Positions 39,730-50,965 of a DNA stretch of 64,000 nucleotides are shown piece after piece. Made by a program: the position numbers and the translations under genes. The notes beneath the pieces were generated by a model that saw nothing but the letters and a program-made list of their open reading frames with translations, had not been told where the DNA came from and searched no databases. The DNA comes from Globodera rostochiensis (lineage: Eukaryota > Nematoda > Chromadorea > Rhabditida > Heteroderidae). The stretch spans positions 310,001 to 374,000 of the forward strand of contig JAEVLN010000037.1 of the NCBI GenBank assembly GCA_018350325.1, in the 5' to 3' direction. The number at the start of each line of letters is the position of its first letter. Within the stretch, counting starts at the first letter, position 1.

Positions 39730-42700
39730 TCAAATGGTTCGCCTTGACACTGCTCCGGCGTTTTTGTGTAATTCGGGCAGCCTCGCACGCACCTCCTCCC
39801 ACTCCTGTTGGTACTGCTCGCGCTCCTTGAAGGTGTCCCGAATCCGCGTCAACAAGCGGCCCATCACGTTTTTGCTCTTTGTCTGCCAACTCTTTATGTT
39901 ACGAACACGGTCCGTGTTGTCAACGTGCTAATGGTGGAAAAAAAAGATTTGAATTACATTTTTTAAAGACATGATTTACTTTGAATGAATCCATTTTCTA
40001 ACATTATTTACTTTCAATTAGGGTTGAGCGGGACCGGGACCAGTACTGAGATGTCTTTTCTGGGACTGAAATTTAGTCCCGGTTTTTTCCAAAACGTTTT
40101 TATTGTCCAGTAGTCCCTTTTTTTTGACCGGTACTAGTTTCCCATAAGTCCCGGTCCCGCTCAACCCTACACTTTGAATGAATTCATTTTCTTTTTTTTT
40201 TAAGTTCATTTTGAGAAATTGATTATTTTCAAATTGCTACACATTGTCTTACAATTCCAATGCCCCAGTAAATGTCGGACGGACTCGCCTCCACGAGCAA
40301 TGCATCGCCAGTTTCGAACAGCTGCTGACGCAGCATCGGATTTTGCTCAAATTTTTTCCAATTTGCAATCAGCATTACCTGTTTTAAATTTTAATTTTTA
40401 TAAACTACAATTTATTAAGGGAAAAAAACAATAATAGGTAGAATGTTTTGAAGAGCTGCACAAAAATGGCGAAAACCGGTACCACAAAAAAGCCCATCCA
40501 ATTTTTCGCAATCAAAAACATAGCAAAAGAACCTAAGTTCTCTATTATTTTGTAAATGAGGCTTTGTTTGCGCGACAAATGAAGCTTTTCATTTATTGCC
40601 ATCCCTGATTATCGTATATATAATAACCAGATTTTTAGACATTCCGGATTGTAATCATTATTTTCTTTTCAATATCGTTAATCGGACCTAAAATTTTGGA
40701 TGATTTACATCCTTGCCTATAATACAAGCCTAGTGTAAAAAAAACCCCCCACCAAAATCGACACTTTTCTCCATAAAGCGGTGTCGAACAGTCGAATTTG
40801 GGCGCCAAACTGTTTGATCGCTTTCGGGTCACGTGAACGAAGAATGGCAACGGCACTCCCTTCATCACCAAAAATTCTTGCTTTGTAATACATGTAAAAC
40901 TGTTCGGTGCAACAAAACTCGAGACCTGAAAAACAAACGGAAACATTGGTGTTTTAAAAGAGAAACCCCCCCCCCCCTAAAAAGGAAATTTTGAGGGGAA
41001 AAACCAAAGGGGGCACCCTTTTGAATTACAAAATTCGTGGTTTTTGGACCAAAATACACCACCAAAAACAATTTTTTGAAAAAAATTTTTTTTTTAAATA
41101 CACTTTTTTTGTTCTACCCCCCCCCCCTCTCCAGAAGCAAAATCCTAAAGACGTGCCTGTAGAAGGTAATGTTTTTTAAATTTTTGCAAAATTCATTTTG
41201 CAAAAAAATTTATTTAAATAATAAAATCTGCCCACTCGGGCTAACCGTCAACAGTGAAACGACACGCAAAATGATTGGAGAAGCCGAACGCGTTGGTGAA
41301 GAACGGCGCAATTTGTGTGCACCCGTCCAGTGCGGTCAAAATCAACGGCGTCCGTCGGGGCACCTCATGCGACATCCCAAAAGATGAGAAGGAAATGGAG
41401 GCAAGCATTGAAGCTTTTTGCTAAACATTTTTGAATGAATCAATTTGAATCACTTTTGCGTTTTGGTAAACTTTTAGACCCATTTTAAGCGTTGGAGGCG
41501 AGCAACTGGCACTGCGAAATTTGGAATTTTTGGCTAACAAATAAGTTGTTAAAGAATTTTTCAAAAAAAAACAAAAAAAAATTTAAAAGCAAAGTCGAAT
41601 TTTGCATTGCGGGTTTGACTGACCGTCTCCGGTTTTTGTGTTGAAGAACGTCGTGTGACCGTCACCTCTGTCGGATTCCATAAGATTTTGTTCCGTTTTG
41701 TCTTCACCGGCGTTGGTTGACCGACGCCATCCACCGCTTCCTTCAATTTAGCAGTTTCATTTTTCTGTTTATGAGTCTAAAGGAAAGTAGGTGTAAGCTT
41801 GAATTAATAAAAAAAACTTTGAGGGGGGGGGGGGGGGGGGGGGATCGGACAAAAAGCAAAAAAAAAAATCCTAAAGTTTCACCACTGATCGAAAAATTCC
41901 AATTTCGAGCTTCTTTAGTGTAATTTTTTTCTTATGTAAATTTTTCAAAAGTGAATTTTACTAAATAATGCTGAAAATGTGAGGCAAAATTTGTTGGGCA
42001 TAATAAAACCGAACATAAACTTATATACCTATTAATAATTTAAACTTGAAGTAGCAAGTGCAATTTCTTTTTTACTGGAAAATTCTGAGTTTCCAGAGAA
42101 TCAAATTGCCCTTTTTTCATTAAAGCTTGGCTCCTTGTTCAAAATCCAAACCTTGTCATCAGCCATGGCTTTGTCGTTGTCCCTGAGATCTTTCTAAAAA
42201 AATTGCGATAGGCGCTGTCAACAAATTGTTTTGATAATTTAAAAAAAAATTGATCCAGAAATGTTGTCAAAATTTTTAAAATAAAATCAATTAAAGGAGA
42301 TGGCATTGTGTTTGACTGACCGTCTCTGCTTTACGTGTTGAAGAACGTCGCTTGACCGCCACCTCTGTCGGATTCCATGTGATTTTGTTCCGTTTTGTCT
42401 TCACCGGAGTTGGTTGACCGCCGCCATCCACCGCTTCTTTCATTTTGGCAGTTCCATTTTGCTGTTCAGGTGACTGTGACTAAAAGAAACTACTAATTGC
42501 AGGCCCATAAAAATGTGAAATTTTTTGAAAAACTTTTCAACCATAGAACCCAAAATTTTAAATTTCTTGCCACCACCACTCTTAAGTTCTGTTGTCCGTA
42601 CCTTTTCAATTTTGGCTTTTTCGGTGATGCTGCTGCTGCTCTCGGCCGCTTGGACAACACTGTCAGTGGCGACTTCCTCCTGCTGTTTACCATCGTTTTT

Positions 42701-43521
42701 CTTCACACTCATCAACGCGATTCCGAACACTCGACTCTGCGCTAACAAAAAAAAAACATGTTATTTTTGAAAAATGATTATTGCTTGAAGACGAGTCATT
42801 TCCTTAACAAACAGGACCAAAAATTCACAGTCTTCCTGCTTCAAAAATCAGTTTATGGAAATTAAATATAATCACTAAATCGTTAAGAATGCACCAACAT
42901 TCTGGATTTATCTGTTTTGAAATAAGTAAAAACGGAGTTCAGAATCGAATTCAGGACACGAAAAAAAATCCAGTGTTTTTTTAAAAACAAGAAAAAAATG
43001 CTCATTTGTGGAACAGGAAGTTGCTCAAATCAATTGTTTGTGCCCATATGTAGAGCCCTGACTTGACCTGGGTCCAGACCTGGTTTTTCCTGGACTCCAG
43101 GTCCAGTATCCAGGTATTTTCGTCGGAGCAGTCTGGACCTGGAGTCCAGAAAAACCTGGACTACTATATGAAGCAAAGTTAACTTACATTTTAATTAATG
43201 ATTAAGTGTATTATTTGGGCATTAAATGAGGATTTTTTAATGCTCCGGTGTTGATTTTTAAAATTTTTTAAGATCGCAACCCTGTCTTACCTATAGGTAC
43301 TAAAAAATATCCTTTTTTTTCAAACCTTTCTCCGGTGTCACCGGTGACGTCTGATCGTTGCTTGTCTTCTTTATGCTTTTTCCACTGCATTGTGCAGTTT
43401 CGGTTTTGAAGTCGGCACTGCTGCATTCACTGCTCGAGTTTGGCTCAACTACAGCAAATTGTGCCGTTTTTTCCAAGACCGTTTTATTCTTCAATTTTGT
43501 CGAACGAAATATTCGTACCAT
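39730..43521 (-). CDS. NADAR-domain protein with duplicated N-terminal exons
   Basis: The start is taken at 43521 (MVRIFRSTKLKNKTVLEK) and the stop at 39730. The polar N-terminal half contains two near-identical exons (about 42320-42450 and 41620-41750), each encoding KEAVDG-x-GQPTPVKTKRNKI followed by WNPTEV. The C-terminal half is a NADAR (DUF1768/YbiA-like) domain: FFTNAFGFSNHFACRFTVDG, EFCCTEQFYMYYKARIFGDE, WRK|VMLIANWKKFEQNP, LRQQLFETGDALLVEA, SPSDIYWGIG, then RIRDTFKEREQYQQEW. These four exons join in phase. Characterised NADAR proteins are N-glycosidases acting on ADP-ribosylated or riboflavin-pathway substrates; the eukaryotic role is unknown. The link between exon 1 (43326-43521) and the exon near 42748 was not resolved in phase. 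One hAT-like element and fragments of two others lie in introns. Confidence 0.85.
40019..40169. mobile_element. Foldback element, GGGACCGGGAC motif, in NADAR intron
   Basis: TAGGGTTGAGCGGGACCGGG and its inverse CGGTCCCGCTCAACCCTA bound 151 bp of degenerate GGGACTGG words. The flanks ACTTTCAAT and ACTTTGAAT form an imperfect, 1-bp-offset repeat, so the target duplication is less clean than elsewhere. The arms resemble the 48427-48548 and 51497 elements. Confidence 0.65.
40968..41162. mobile_element. Decayed relative of the 6121 element
   Basis: A C run with CCCCCTAAAAAGGAA at the left and AATCCTAAAGACGTGCCTG at the right match parts of the 6121-6554 element, including GGGGGCACCCTTTTGAATTA. 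It lies in a NADAR intron; the left terminus is not preserved. Confidence 0.5.
43045..43180. repeat. Single arm of CCTGGACTCCAGG words
   Basis: TAGAGCCCTGACTTGACC opens a tract of degenerate CCTGGACTCCAGGTCC words that fold on themselves. It resembles a hAT-like left end, but no inverted right end was found. It is probably truncated. It lies in a NADAR gene intron. Confidence 0.4.
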
Positions 43522-43561
43522 ATTTATTTACTGTCTAAAATGAATGGGCATTATTTATCGA

Positions 43562-43859
43562 TAGGACTGGGATTTTAATTTGCGAATAGGGTTTGGACGA
43601 GAGAAGCCCAGAAATAGCATTCATTAAATTTATTTTTCTTATTTTTTATAAAATTTTACAAAACATGTTTTGATTGCATTTTTTTTGTGGGACCTGTAAA
43701 CTTTACTATTACCCAATTGTAAAGAATGATGAAATATAAATTGAGTGGACTTACATATTTGTTAGTCAGTTTTAGCACATTTTTTATTCCCTATTTTGCT
43801 ACTTTGGGCTTTTTAGTCCCTATTAAACGTTTTTTTAGTCCCTAAAAATCCCAGCCCTA
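43562..43859. mobile_element. hAT-like element, TAGGRCTGGGATTTT ends
   Basis: TAGGACTGGGATTTT and AAATCCCAGCCCTA are inverted ends with a perfect 8-bp duplication TTTATCGA (43554-43561 and 43860-43867). The same terminal sequence bounds the 62021-62577 element. It lies just 5' of the NADAR gene start and may affect its promoter. Confidence 0.85.
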
Positions 43860-43924
43860 TTTATCGATCGAAATCTCCAGCTAGGGGGGCCCCTTCCTGA
43901 ACATTATGGGTCCTTTGGTAAAAA

Positions 43925-44098
43925 GACGATTCGTTCCCGGCCGATTCGTTCACCCCCGATTCGTTCCCCTTTTCAACAAAGCTTTCGAATAATACTAAAA
44001 ATGTTTGATTTGGTTAGCTTTGAAAGAAGTTATAACGAAAAAACTGTTGAAAAGGGGAACGAATCGGGGGTGAACGAATCGGCCGGGAACGAATCGTC
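43925..44098. mobile_element. Near-perfect 174-bp palindrome of GATTCGTTCC words
   Basis: Each arm carries three GATTCGTTC words separated by CCGGCC and ACCCCC, and reads GACGATTCGTTCCCGGCC on one side and its complement on the other. The loop is AT-rich. GGGTCCTTTG stands on both sides a few bases out (about 43908 and 44106), a possible target duplication. It shares the layout of iterated terminal words with MITE family 2 and the 24343 element. Confidence 0.75.
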
Positions 44099-44596
44099 CT
44101 CCGCCCGGGTCCTTTGCAGAGAAAACCCCCTAAACCAGGCATGGACACGGTTATGAATTTCCTTAACCGTAACCGCCCGTCCTCAAACACTTAGAAACGT
44201 TAACCGTCCGTAACCGCCCGTCTTAAAAATCTCATAACCGTTAACCGCCCGTAACCGCCCGTCCTCAAAATCTCATAACCGTTAACCGCCCGCGGTTATC
44301 CGCGGTTAACCGCATTATTTAAAAATCAATAAAGTTTTCCAGATTTTGAATAATCGATTTTTCAAAACTATTTTTTTCCGGTCGTGATGTGGCGTCCTTC
44401 TAAAATTAAATCAAAATTGATGTGTATTGAACTTAACAAGTGATTTTTTATCAGATTTTGTCAATGAATAAAATTTTTAAATCTCTTTCTAACACTTTCA
44501 TGATTAAAATCTAATAAAGCGCGACCGATCAGAGTAATATTTTTGTTTTTTGCGCATTAATTTTCTAAAATATTTTTAAGAGAGGGGGTGGGGGTT

Positions 44597-44624
44597 TGGC
44601 GGTGCCGATAGGCGCCGCCGAGAG
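44597..44624. repeat. Dispersed GGTGCCGATAGGCGCC motif copy
   Basis: A perfect copy of the motif also seen at 1293-1372, 2873-2903, 6299-6327 and 51766-51792; weaker copies lie at 7800, 7965 and 50423. It is embedded in several unrelated elements and in intergenic DNA. Confidence 0.6.
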
Positions 44625-44814
44625 AAAAAAATTGAATATTTACCGACTTGTGCTAAGAAAAATTGTCAAATTTAGGTGATTGAACGTTTTAAAATGCACT
44701 AATTATTTATGTAAACACTTAGAATTTTACTTTTTATAGCTAAAATTTTTGTAAAAAATTGTAAGAATACTAAAAAGGAGGGATATTAAAATATAAATAA
44801 AATGATTACAGCGG

Positions 44815-44885
44815 ATGGGGCTTGAACCTAGAACAAATAAAATCAGTCAAAGAGTTTCACCACTAAGCCACTGGATCGATAAAGT
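44815..44885 (-). other. tRNA-like fragment with A and B boxes
   Basis: On the minus strand TGGCTTAGTGGTGAAACTC fits an internal A box and GGTTCAAGCCC a B box, about 35 bp apart. The flanks do not form a 7-bp acceptor stem, so this looks like a tRNA pseudogene or a tRNA-derived SINE fragment. It lies within the 44136-45137 element. Confidence 0.4.
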
Positions 44886-45743
44886 AATTTGGTGAAATAC
44901 GAATAAAAGTCAAAGAAATTATAAGGCAAATCATCTCAATCCTCAGCAGCCAAAAAATAACGGATACGACGGTTAACCGCGGTTTTAGAGGTCATAACCG
45001 TTAACCGACCGTAACCGCCCGCCCTCAAAATCTCATAACCGTTAACCGCCCGTAACCGCGGTGCTCTAAAATTCCATAACCGTTAACCGCGGTTAACCGC
45101 GGATAACCGCGGTTACGGGTAACCGTGTCCATGCCTGCCCTAAACGTCTTTCGCCCTCTTTCTCTGACCAGAAAATAGGTCCGAAACATTTCGCCAAGGA
45201 ATTATTTCCGGGAGCGGGAGTTCAAATTTATTCTGAAAATCGGCAAAAGACGGGCCCGGAAAACGGAATTGATCCAAATCATATACCAATCGACTCCACT
45301 AACGCATGATCTGAAAAAATTTTTGCCCAAGTTAGGAGCGCGGGACTGAAGTGTCTTTTTCAGTGGGACTCAATTGGCTTAGCCAATTTGGCTACCGTAT
45401 AAAAATGCACAAAATCACTTACCAGTGCATCAATTAACTACATAGGGCTAAGGATTTATATGGAAATCCATATTTTTTTCGCGAACTTGAAACGTCTCTA
45501 AATGCCATAAATAGTGTTTTTAGCTTTGGTTGGAGCTTCTAGAGCCCATTTTATAATCCATAATTTCGCGATTTTTTTTTATCCATACGTTGCCATTTTT
45601 AAGAATTCTTTAACAAAAATACAATAAAAACAAAATACTAATCACAAAATTAGAAGATTCCAAAATTTTAAATTAATTTGATAAAATTAATTTTATGATT
45701 TCCTCTGGCAAGAAGCTTCTGTGCCTCCATCAATGATTGTGCC

Positions 45744-48700
45744 CTACGGACGCGCTTTGATGTTTGTTGAATAATTGAGCAAAAATCCCAATGTCTTCTC
45801 CGGGTCTAGCTCAACTTCCTTCGCATTGCCTGTGGCAGATTTCTAAAAATTGAAGAAGTTAGTTTACGAAAACTATTATGATTTGATCTCGATCTGGTCA
45901 AAATTGATCAGATCATGTGTTAATTGAGAAAAAAGTTGCAGATAACAGTAAAAGTTTTTGGGTGTCCTCCTTTTTATTAATGATAATAAAAATTTCAATT
46001 TTACCTGACATTCCGGGCACAGATACGTTGGTGGGAACTGTTCTTTTGGGAACCTGAACAAAAATCAAAACTTCTAAAATTTTCTAACCTTCCTTTTTGT
46101 GGCTATGAATTTATTACCATACTAAAGATTGTATTAATCAAGGCTAGGATTTTCTTGTTTCTGAGTAATTCTTATGTGAAACCGAAAACATTAATCCGTC
46201 GGAATAAATAATTTGAATAAATTAATTTAACGTACTGTGGGTCTTCTGTTTGTTTGTCGTCATAAAGTCGCTTATTGACAATGTTGTGCGCCTTCCACAG
46301 GTACAGCACCACGTCTTCCGGCTTTTTAACCTGAAATTTGTTGAAAAAAAAAGATTGATTTTAGATTTCAGTCTTGATTTAAGGTGCTATTCCATGTCTG
46401 CCAAAAAGGAATTTCAATTTAAATCCGGGTCCTAAATGCTCATACATTTGACGCTTCCATCGGGAAAGTCTTGGTGGTCATCTCCATAAAGTGCCGACGA
46501 CATCCGGAACAGCTGAAAAAGTTGGCAACCCAGCCTTGGATCGCTTTCAACGTCTTAAGCGGATTCTGCTCTTTACCTAAAAGACAAAAAATTCAAAAAT
46601 CTCTGATGGACTCGAGAATCTCGACTTCAGCTACTCAAATGAGAAAGGCTCGACCCTCCCGACTTAGGTCACTCTGATATGTGATTCATACGAAAATTTA
46701 TTTAACGATTTAAATAATTTTAACAAAATATTTCTCAGTCTCAAAACAAGAAAATCTCTTGACCGAGGTATGCCTGTACAGTCATGGCGTGGAAAGCTGT
46801 CCACAGGCCGCAGGTGAAGCCACGGAAAATTGTCCGGGACCCTTTGCAGTGCTCCCATTCGGCCGTAACCGGAAACGGATCGCCATTTTGCGTCTGTTAA
46901 ATCAAAATTTTTTCTAATTTTAAAAATTGTTTCTGTGCCTTTGACTGTTCAAACTCGGCTTTCCATTCATCCATCGATACGTGGCCTTCATTGGCTTTCG
47001 AATCCAGGAACTGTTTCATATGTTCAAATACTTTCAATGCCCGTTGACTTCTGAGCAGGGGCTGAAATTTTTGGAATGTTTAAATGAACCTTTTTTTTAA
47101 TCGAGATCTTGATTCTGCCTCACAAGGATAAGTGATCAGAAATAAAAACACTGATCACCTTCGGTTCTATGTCAAATTGATGGTTAAGATAATTTGATCA
47201 GTGAATTAAAAAGATTGAGAATCAAAAAAGACCAATCAAATCTTCAAAATTTTACAGACCCTTCCAATAGATGAAAGTGCGATCCCTTTCGGATGTGCAC
47301 CAATTTGTGGGTTGCGATCAAATGTCGGGAATCGCTGTAATAATAATTTTAGATTAGCAAAATCCAATTTTTTAAATGTTGTTTTTTTTGGCACGAAAAC
47401 CTGAATGAGCAATTCAATAAATTGCCGCAGGGCTGGAAATCTTTCCTTGTCAATTTCGTCCCCGCCCGATGAGATCACTTCGTCCAATAGAGCCGCGTGA
47501 ATGGCCTTCAACATGTCCGTTTCGCCAACAAAGAACATCTGCTTGCATCTCAATAAATAAAAAACTACTGATACAAAAATACATTATGTTTAAAATTAAA
47601 GCAAGAAACAACTCGATAAAAAAATTTAAAAGATTTTTCGTTAATTAAAATATATTTTAAATTTGAATTTACTTTTTAAGGAGTTGAAATAATATTTTAA
47701 ATTTACTTCTCCGGCTGTTGTGAGCAATTAACTACATGTACTGGTTCCGTATAATGTGCCTCAGCCTGTTCGGTTTTGTTCAATTCCTCCATCATCGGCT
47801 TCAACAACTCGTGCAATTTCGGCAATGTCCGCTCATTTAGGCTACAAAAAGAAAAATAATCAATTCATAAAATAATACGAAAAAATGGTTTTAAAAAAGA
47901 GATTTCAATTATTCAAAAAAATGGCCTGATCATGATATACTGTAAAAGCATTAATTATATCACATTTTCCATCTTGATTTGGAACACCAGATCAGATGAC
48001 CCCAAAAATTATAAGTCTGGAAATTTTGTCCACCTTTCTGCCAGAATCAGCTCCGTCTTGCCGCGTTCCATCACCGTCACGTAAGGCAACTTGACGGGAC
48101 CGCCATCTTGGGGCCGCACGATTCGAGGGTCGTTGCCACTGGTTACCAGAACTCGCCGGCCCTCAACATGGGGCTTGAACAACAGCAACGCCAGCGAGAA
48201 TGGCAAGCCCTCTTTGATGTTCTGCTCAAACACTTGGACAAGGAATTGCGTACTATTCGACACATCCATCCATGGCTCCCGCTGATTGTTCTCGCTGAAT
48301 TTAAAAAATGTCTTTTTTTGAGGTTGAAAACTTCTTCAAATTCAAATTAGATTTTTGTGTTTTAGGGTTCGCGTGCGCGATCGTGCCCCCCCCCCCCGTG
48401 TCAATTGATTTGCTCGAGATTTAACTAGAGTAGGCCGGGACCGGGACTGATACTGAAGTCTCCAATTTTGGGACTGAATTTTCCCCTTATAAAATCCCGG
48501 TTTCCCGGTCCCGGGTTTTCCCAAAAAATCCCGGTCCCGGCCTACTCCAGATTTAACTGACCCATTCTGTTCGTATGCCATGTGGTTCAAGTAGAAGTCG
48601 GTGTTGCCTTTGTCCATCTCAGCCTGGAACTCGTTCATAATCATCTGGTGCACTATTTCACGCATTTCCATTGCCGAATCGTAAGAGTGTTCAACCACTT

Positions 48701-49382
48701 GACCGTCCTCGAATGAACGGGCGCTCCGTGGAAAGTACTGTAAATTGGATTATTTACTTATTAAAACAATAAAATGTCATCCAAAATTTTCTTCCATCGA
48801 GATGAAGCAGTACCTTCAGTTTGGGAACCGTTGAAATGTCGTTGGCTTTGCAAATTTTGACATTGTACGCGTCGGCACAGTTGATGGCGGCCACTTGGAC
48901 AAAAGGCCACGACTTTATGGACTTTGAGAGCACTTTGAAAAAGGGCGCAAAGTGACGACAATAGCCACACCTTAGGAATCACAAAAATGGTTTTGAATTT
49001 TAGCAAACAATTGGTCAGGACGTAAAGTCTAAGCAACGACACCCCTCTACTTCCATTAGTTTATAAATAAAAATTTTTGAAAATTAAAATTTATTTGCTA
49101 ATTTGTCTAGCCCCGCTGTACGGACCAGTCCTTGTAGAACTCAACGATGCAAGCCTTCGTCCGGTTCGGCCGCAGTACCGTGTCCGAGAACGTGTCGGCG
49201 TCCAAGTGCAGAATTGGGTCGTCGACGCTGTACAGCAACGGATTGTTGCCTTTTGGCTGCTTGCCGATTTCGGCCAGTGCCGCCTCCGCTGATATGAAAC
49301 ATCCAAAAATGGTCAAAATAGCGATCATTTTCAGTAGTTGTACAGCAACAGGGGATGCAGGCCAACCGATGTTAGTAAGCAT
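45744..49382 (-). CDS. Quiescin sulfhydryl oxidase, copy A
   Basis: A multi-exon gene from ATG 49382 (MLTNIGWPASPVAVQLLK, a signal peptide) to the stop at 45744. The thioredoxin domain has the active site W-CGYC (formed across the 49126/48970 splice), HFAPFFKVLSKSI and the cis-proline region ISTVPKLK. The Erv/ALR domain follows: GFTCGLWTAFHAMTVQAYLG, NFFSCSGCRRHFMEM (redox CxxC), VVLYLWKAHNIVNKRL and PPTYLCPECQ. QSOX enzymes oxidise thiols of secreted proteins to disulfides, passing electrons through FAD to oxygen. The gene lies head-to-tail with copy B (50966-55545) and is highly similar in exons. Around 48300-48365 the counterpart of a copy-B exon (NKNNWNIDENLKNN) is corrupted by stops, so copy A may be shortened or non-functional there. 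Confidence 0.85.
48427..48548. mobile_element. 122-bp palindromic insertion absent from QSOX copy B
   Basis: Ends AGAGTAGGCCGGGACCGGGA and its inverse CCCGGCCTACTCC differ at one base. The element is flanked by direct repeats AGATTTAACT (48417-48426 and 48549-48558). In copy B the same place reads a single uninterrupted AGATTTAACT, so this is a filled site against an empty site. The 10-bp repeat differs from the 8 bp of the other elements. Confidence 0.8.
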
Positions 49383-50965
49383 TTTGGTGGAATTAACTGG
49401 AAAAGTCAAAATCAAAGGACAATCCAGCAATATTAGAATGATTTTTGCAGCAATGATTGGCGAATTTCGCTTGGATAAATTCGCATGAACAAGTCATTTA
49501 TATATACGGGATGGGGGGAGGATCCGTTCTAAATTATGAGTTTTTGGCGGGGGGGGGGTTGTCATCAACATTACACCATATGTAAGTGTTGGGCAGAATG
49601 TACACCACGTCGCAGAAGGAAATAAATTTAAAAAAATTCGGTGATGGTTGGAGAGGGTGGTGGGCTTTAACAATTCAGTCTCGTTGATTTATAAAAATAT
49701 TTTTAAAAGCCAATTTTAGACGTGAAAACACCAAAATAGTTTTTTCTAGATTGGATAGCCTTGTTAAAAATGCACAAATTTCCGACTAAACCCATGTTTT
49801 TCGTGTATAACTCGCCAAAACAAAGTTGCAGAAAATAGGTAAAAAAACCTAAAAATAGCAGCCACTGGTAATTAATATTCTTTTATAATGAATTGCCAAT
49901 TTTATTGGTAAAGAAAGGAACGAGAATTTATTTGTTCACTATAAAAAATGTGAAATTTAATTGGTTGCCTTCGTTCGATAGGCGAAGGAAATGAACAAGT
50001 TTTTGGAGGTTCTCTGAAGCAATTGGGATTTTTTAAGGATGATTCACCGCTGAATGGTTGAATATTTAAATTTATGTTTGATCTTGATCCAAAATTAAAA
50101 ATGAATATTTTGTCAAGAACAAGAACAGCTGATTTAAGCTCACTAGCGGTTTAGAACGATTGAGATTTCGCTCGAGATCACTGAAAATCTCGTAAGAATC
50201 TCGAAGAAAAATCTCGGTAAAAATTGCATTTTTCCCTTTGGCAATAGCCTGTTAGTACTTTGCTTTCTTTTTTTTTCTCCTTTTTTAGCACTTTTTTCCA
50301 TTTGTCACTCCGATTTCACTTTTCCTCTCACTTTTGGCTTCTTCCCTTTGGCACTTTTCCCGTTTGGGCCTCTCCCTTTGGCACTTTTTTGACACTTTTT
50401 TCCTTTAGCATTGTTCCCCTTACCGGCGGTGCCAAAGGCGCCGCAGGGAAATTTTTTTTTAAAATAAGTAATTTGTTAAGACGATTGACCATAGCCGATA
50501 CTCAAAACCAATAACAAAAAGAATGCATATTTTGATGACAATGATAGAAGGAAATAAATGCCAAAATGAATTTTTGAAGTATTTGAAGCTTTAAAAGACC
50601 CCCGGAGAAAAAGAGAAAATGCGGAAGTACCAAACAAAGCAAAAAATTACGATCTATGACCTTTTCTAAAAAACATAGCAAACTGATAGAAATTTATTTA
50701 AAAGTTTATAGGAAATTTAATAAAATATACATGAGAAATTGCCCGATTGGTAAATATTTTAAATTCTTTTCAAAATGAAATAGGAGGTACATACATATTA
50801 ACAAAATGATCAAAAACCGAGCAATTTTTTTTTTGCTCGTTCTCTACACGTTTATTTTTCCCACAGGGTTAATTGGTTGATCTAAGATTTTAAATTAAAT
50901 TGGTAAAATTAATTTTATGAATTCCTCTGGCAAGAAGCTTTTGTGCCTCCATCAATGATTGTGCC
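49383..50965. other. Intergenic DNA, partly duplicated with 55.9-56.7 kb
   Basis: TTGTCATCAACATTACACCA (about 49559) and GAAAGGAACGAGAATTTATT (about 49913) recur near 56030 and 56528, so the QSOX duplication includes at least 700 bp of 5' flank. It also has a G11 run, a degenerate copy of the GGTGCC...GGCGCC motif near 50425 and a tract of CTTTGGCAC words near 50330-50400. No gene. Confidence 0.6.

Larger units (their letters stand above)
44136..45137. mobile_element. hAT-like element, GTTAACCGCCCG motif, about 1 kb
   Basis: CAGGCATGGACACGGTTA and TAACCGTGTCCATGCCTG are perfect inverted ends flanked by a perfect 8-bp duplication CCCTAAAC (44128-44135 and 45138-45145). Each end carries several GTAACCGCCCGTCCTCAAA words. 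The centre includes a dispersed GGTGCCGATAGGCGCC motif (about 44600) and a tRNA-like segment. No transposase frame is seen. Confidence 0.9.

Noticed and set aside
49077..49306. Arg/Ser-rich frames opposite the first QSOX exon
   Set aside because: They lie antisense to a well-supported exon that recurs in the second copy; the QSOX frame has conserved residues and correct phases.
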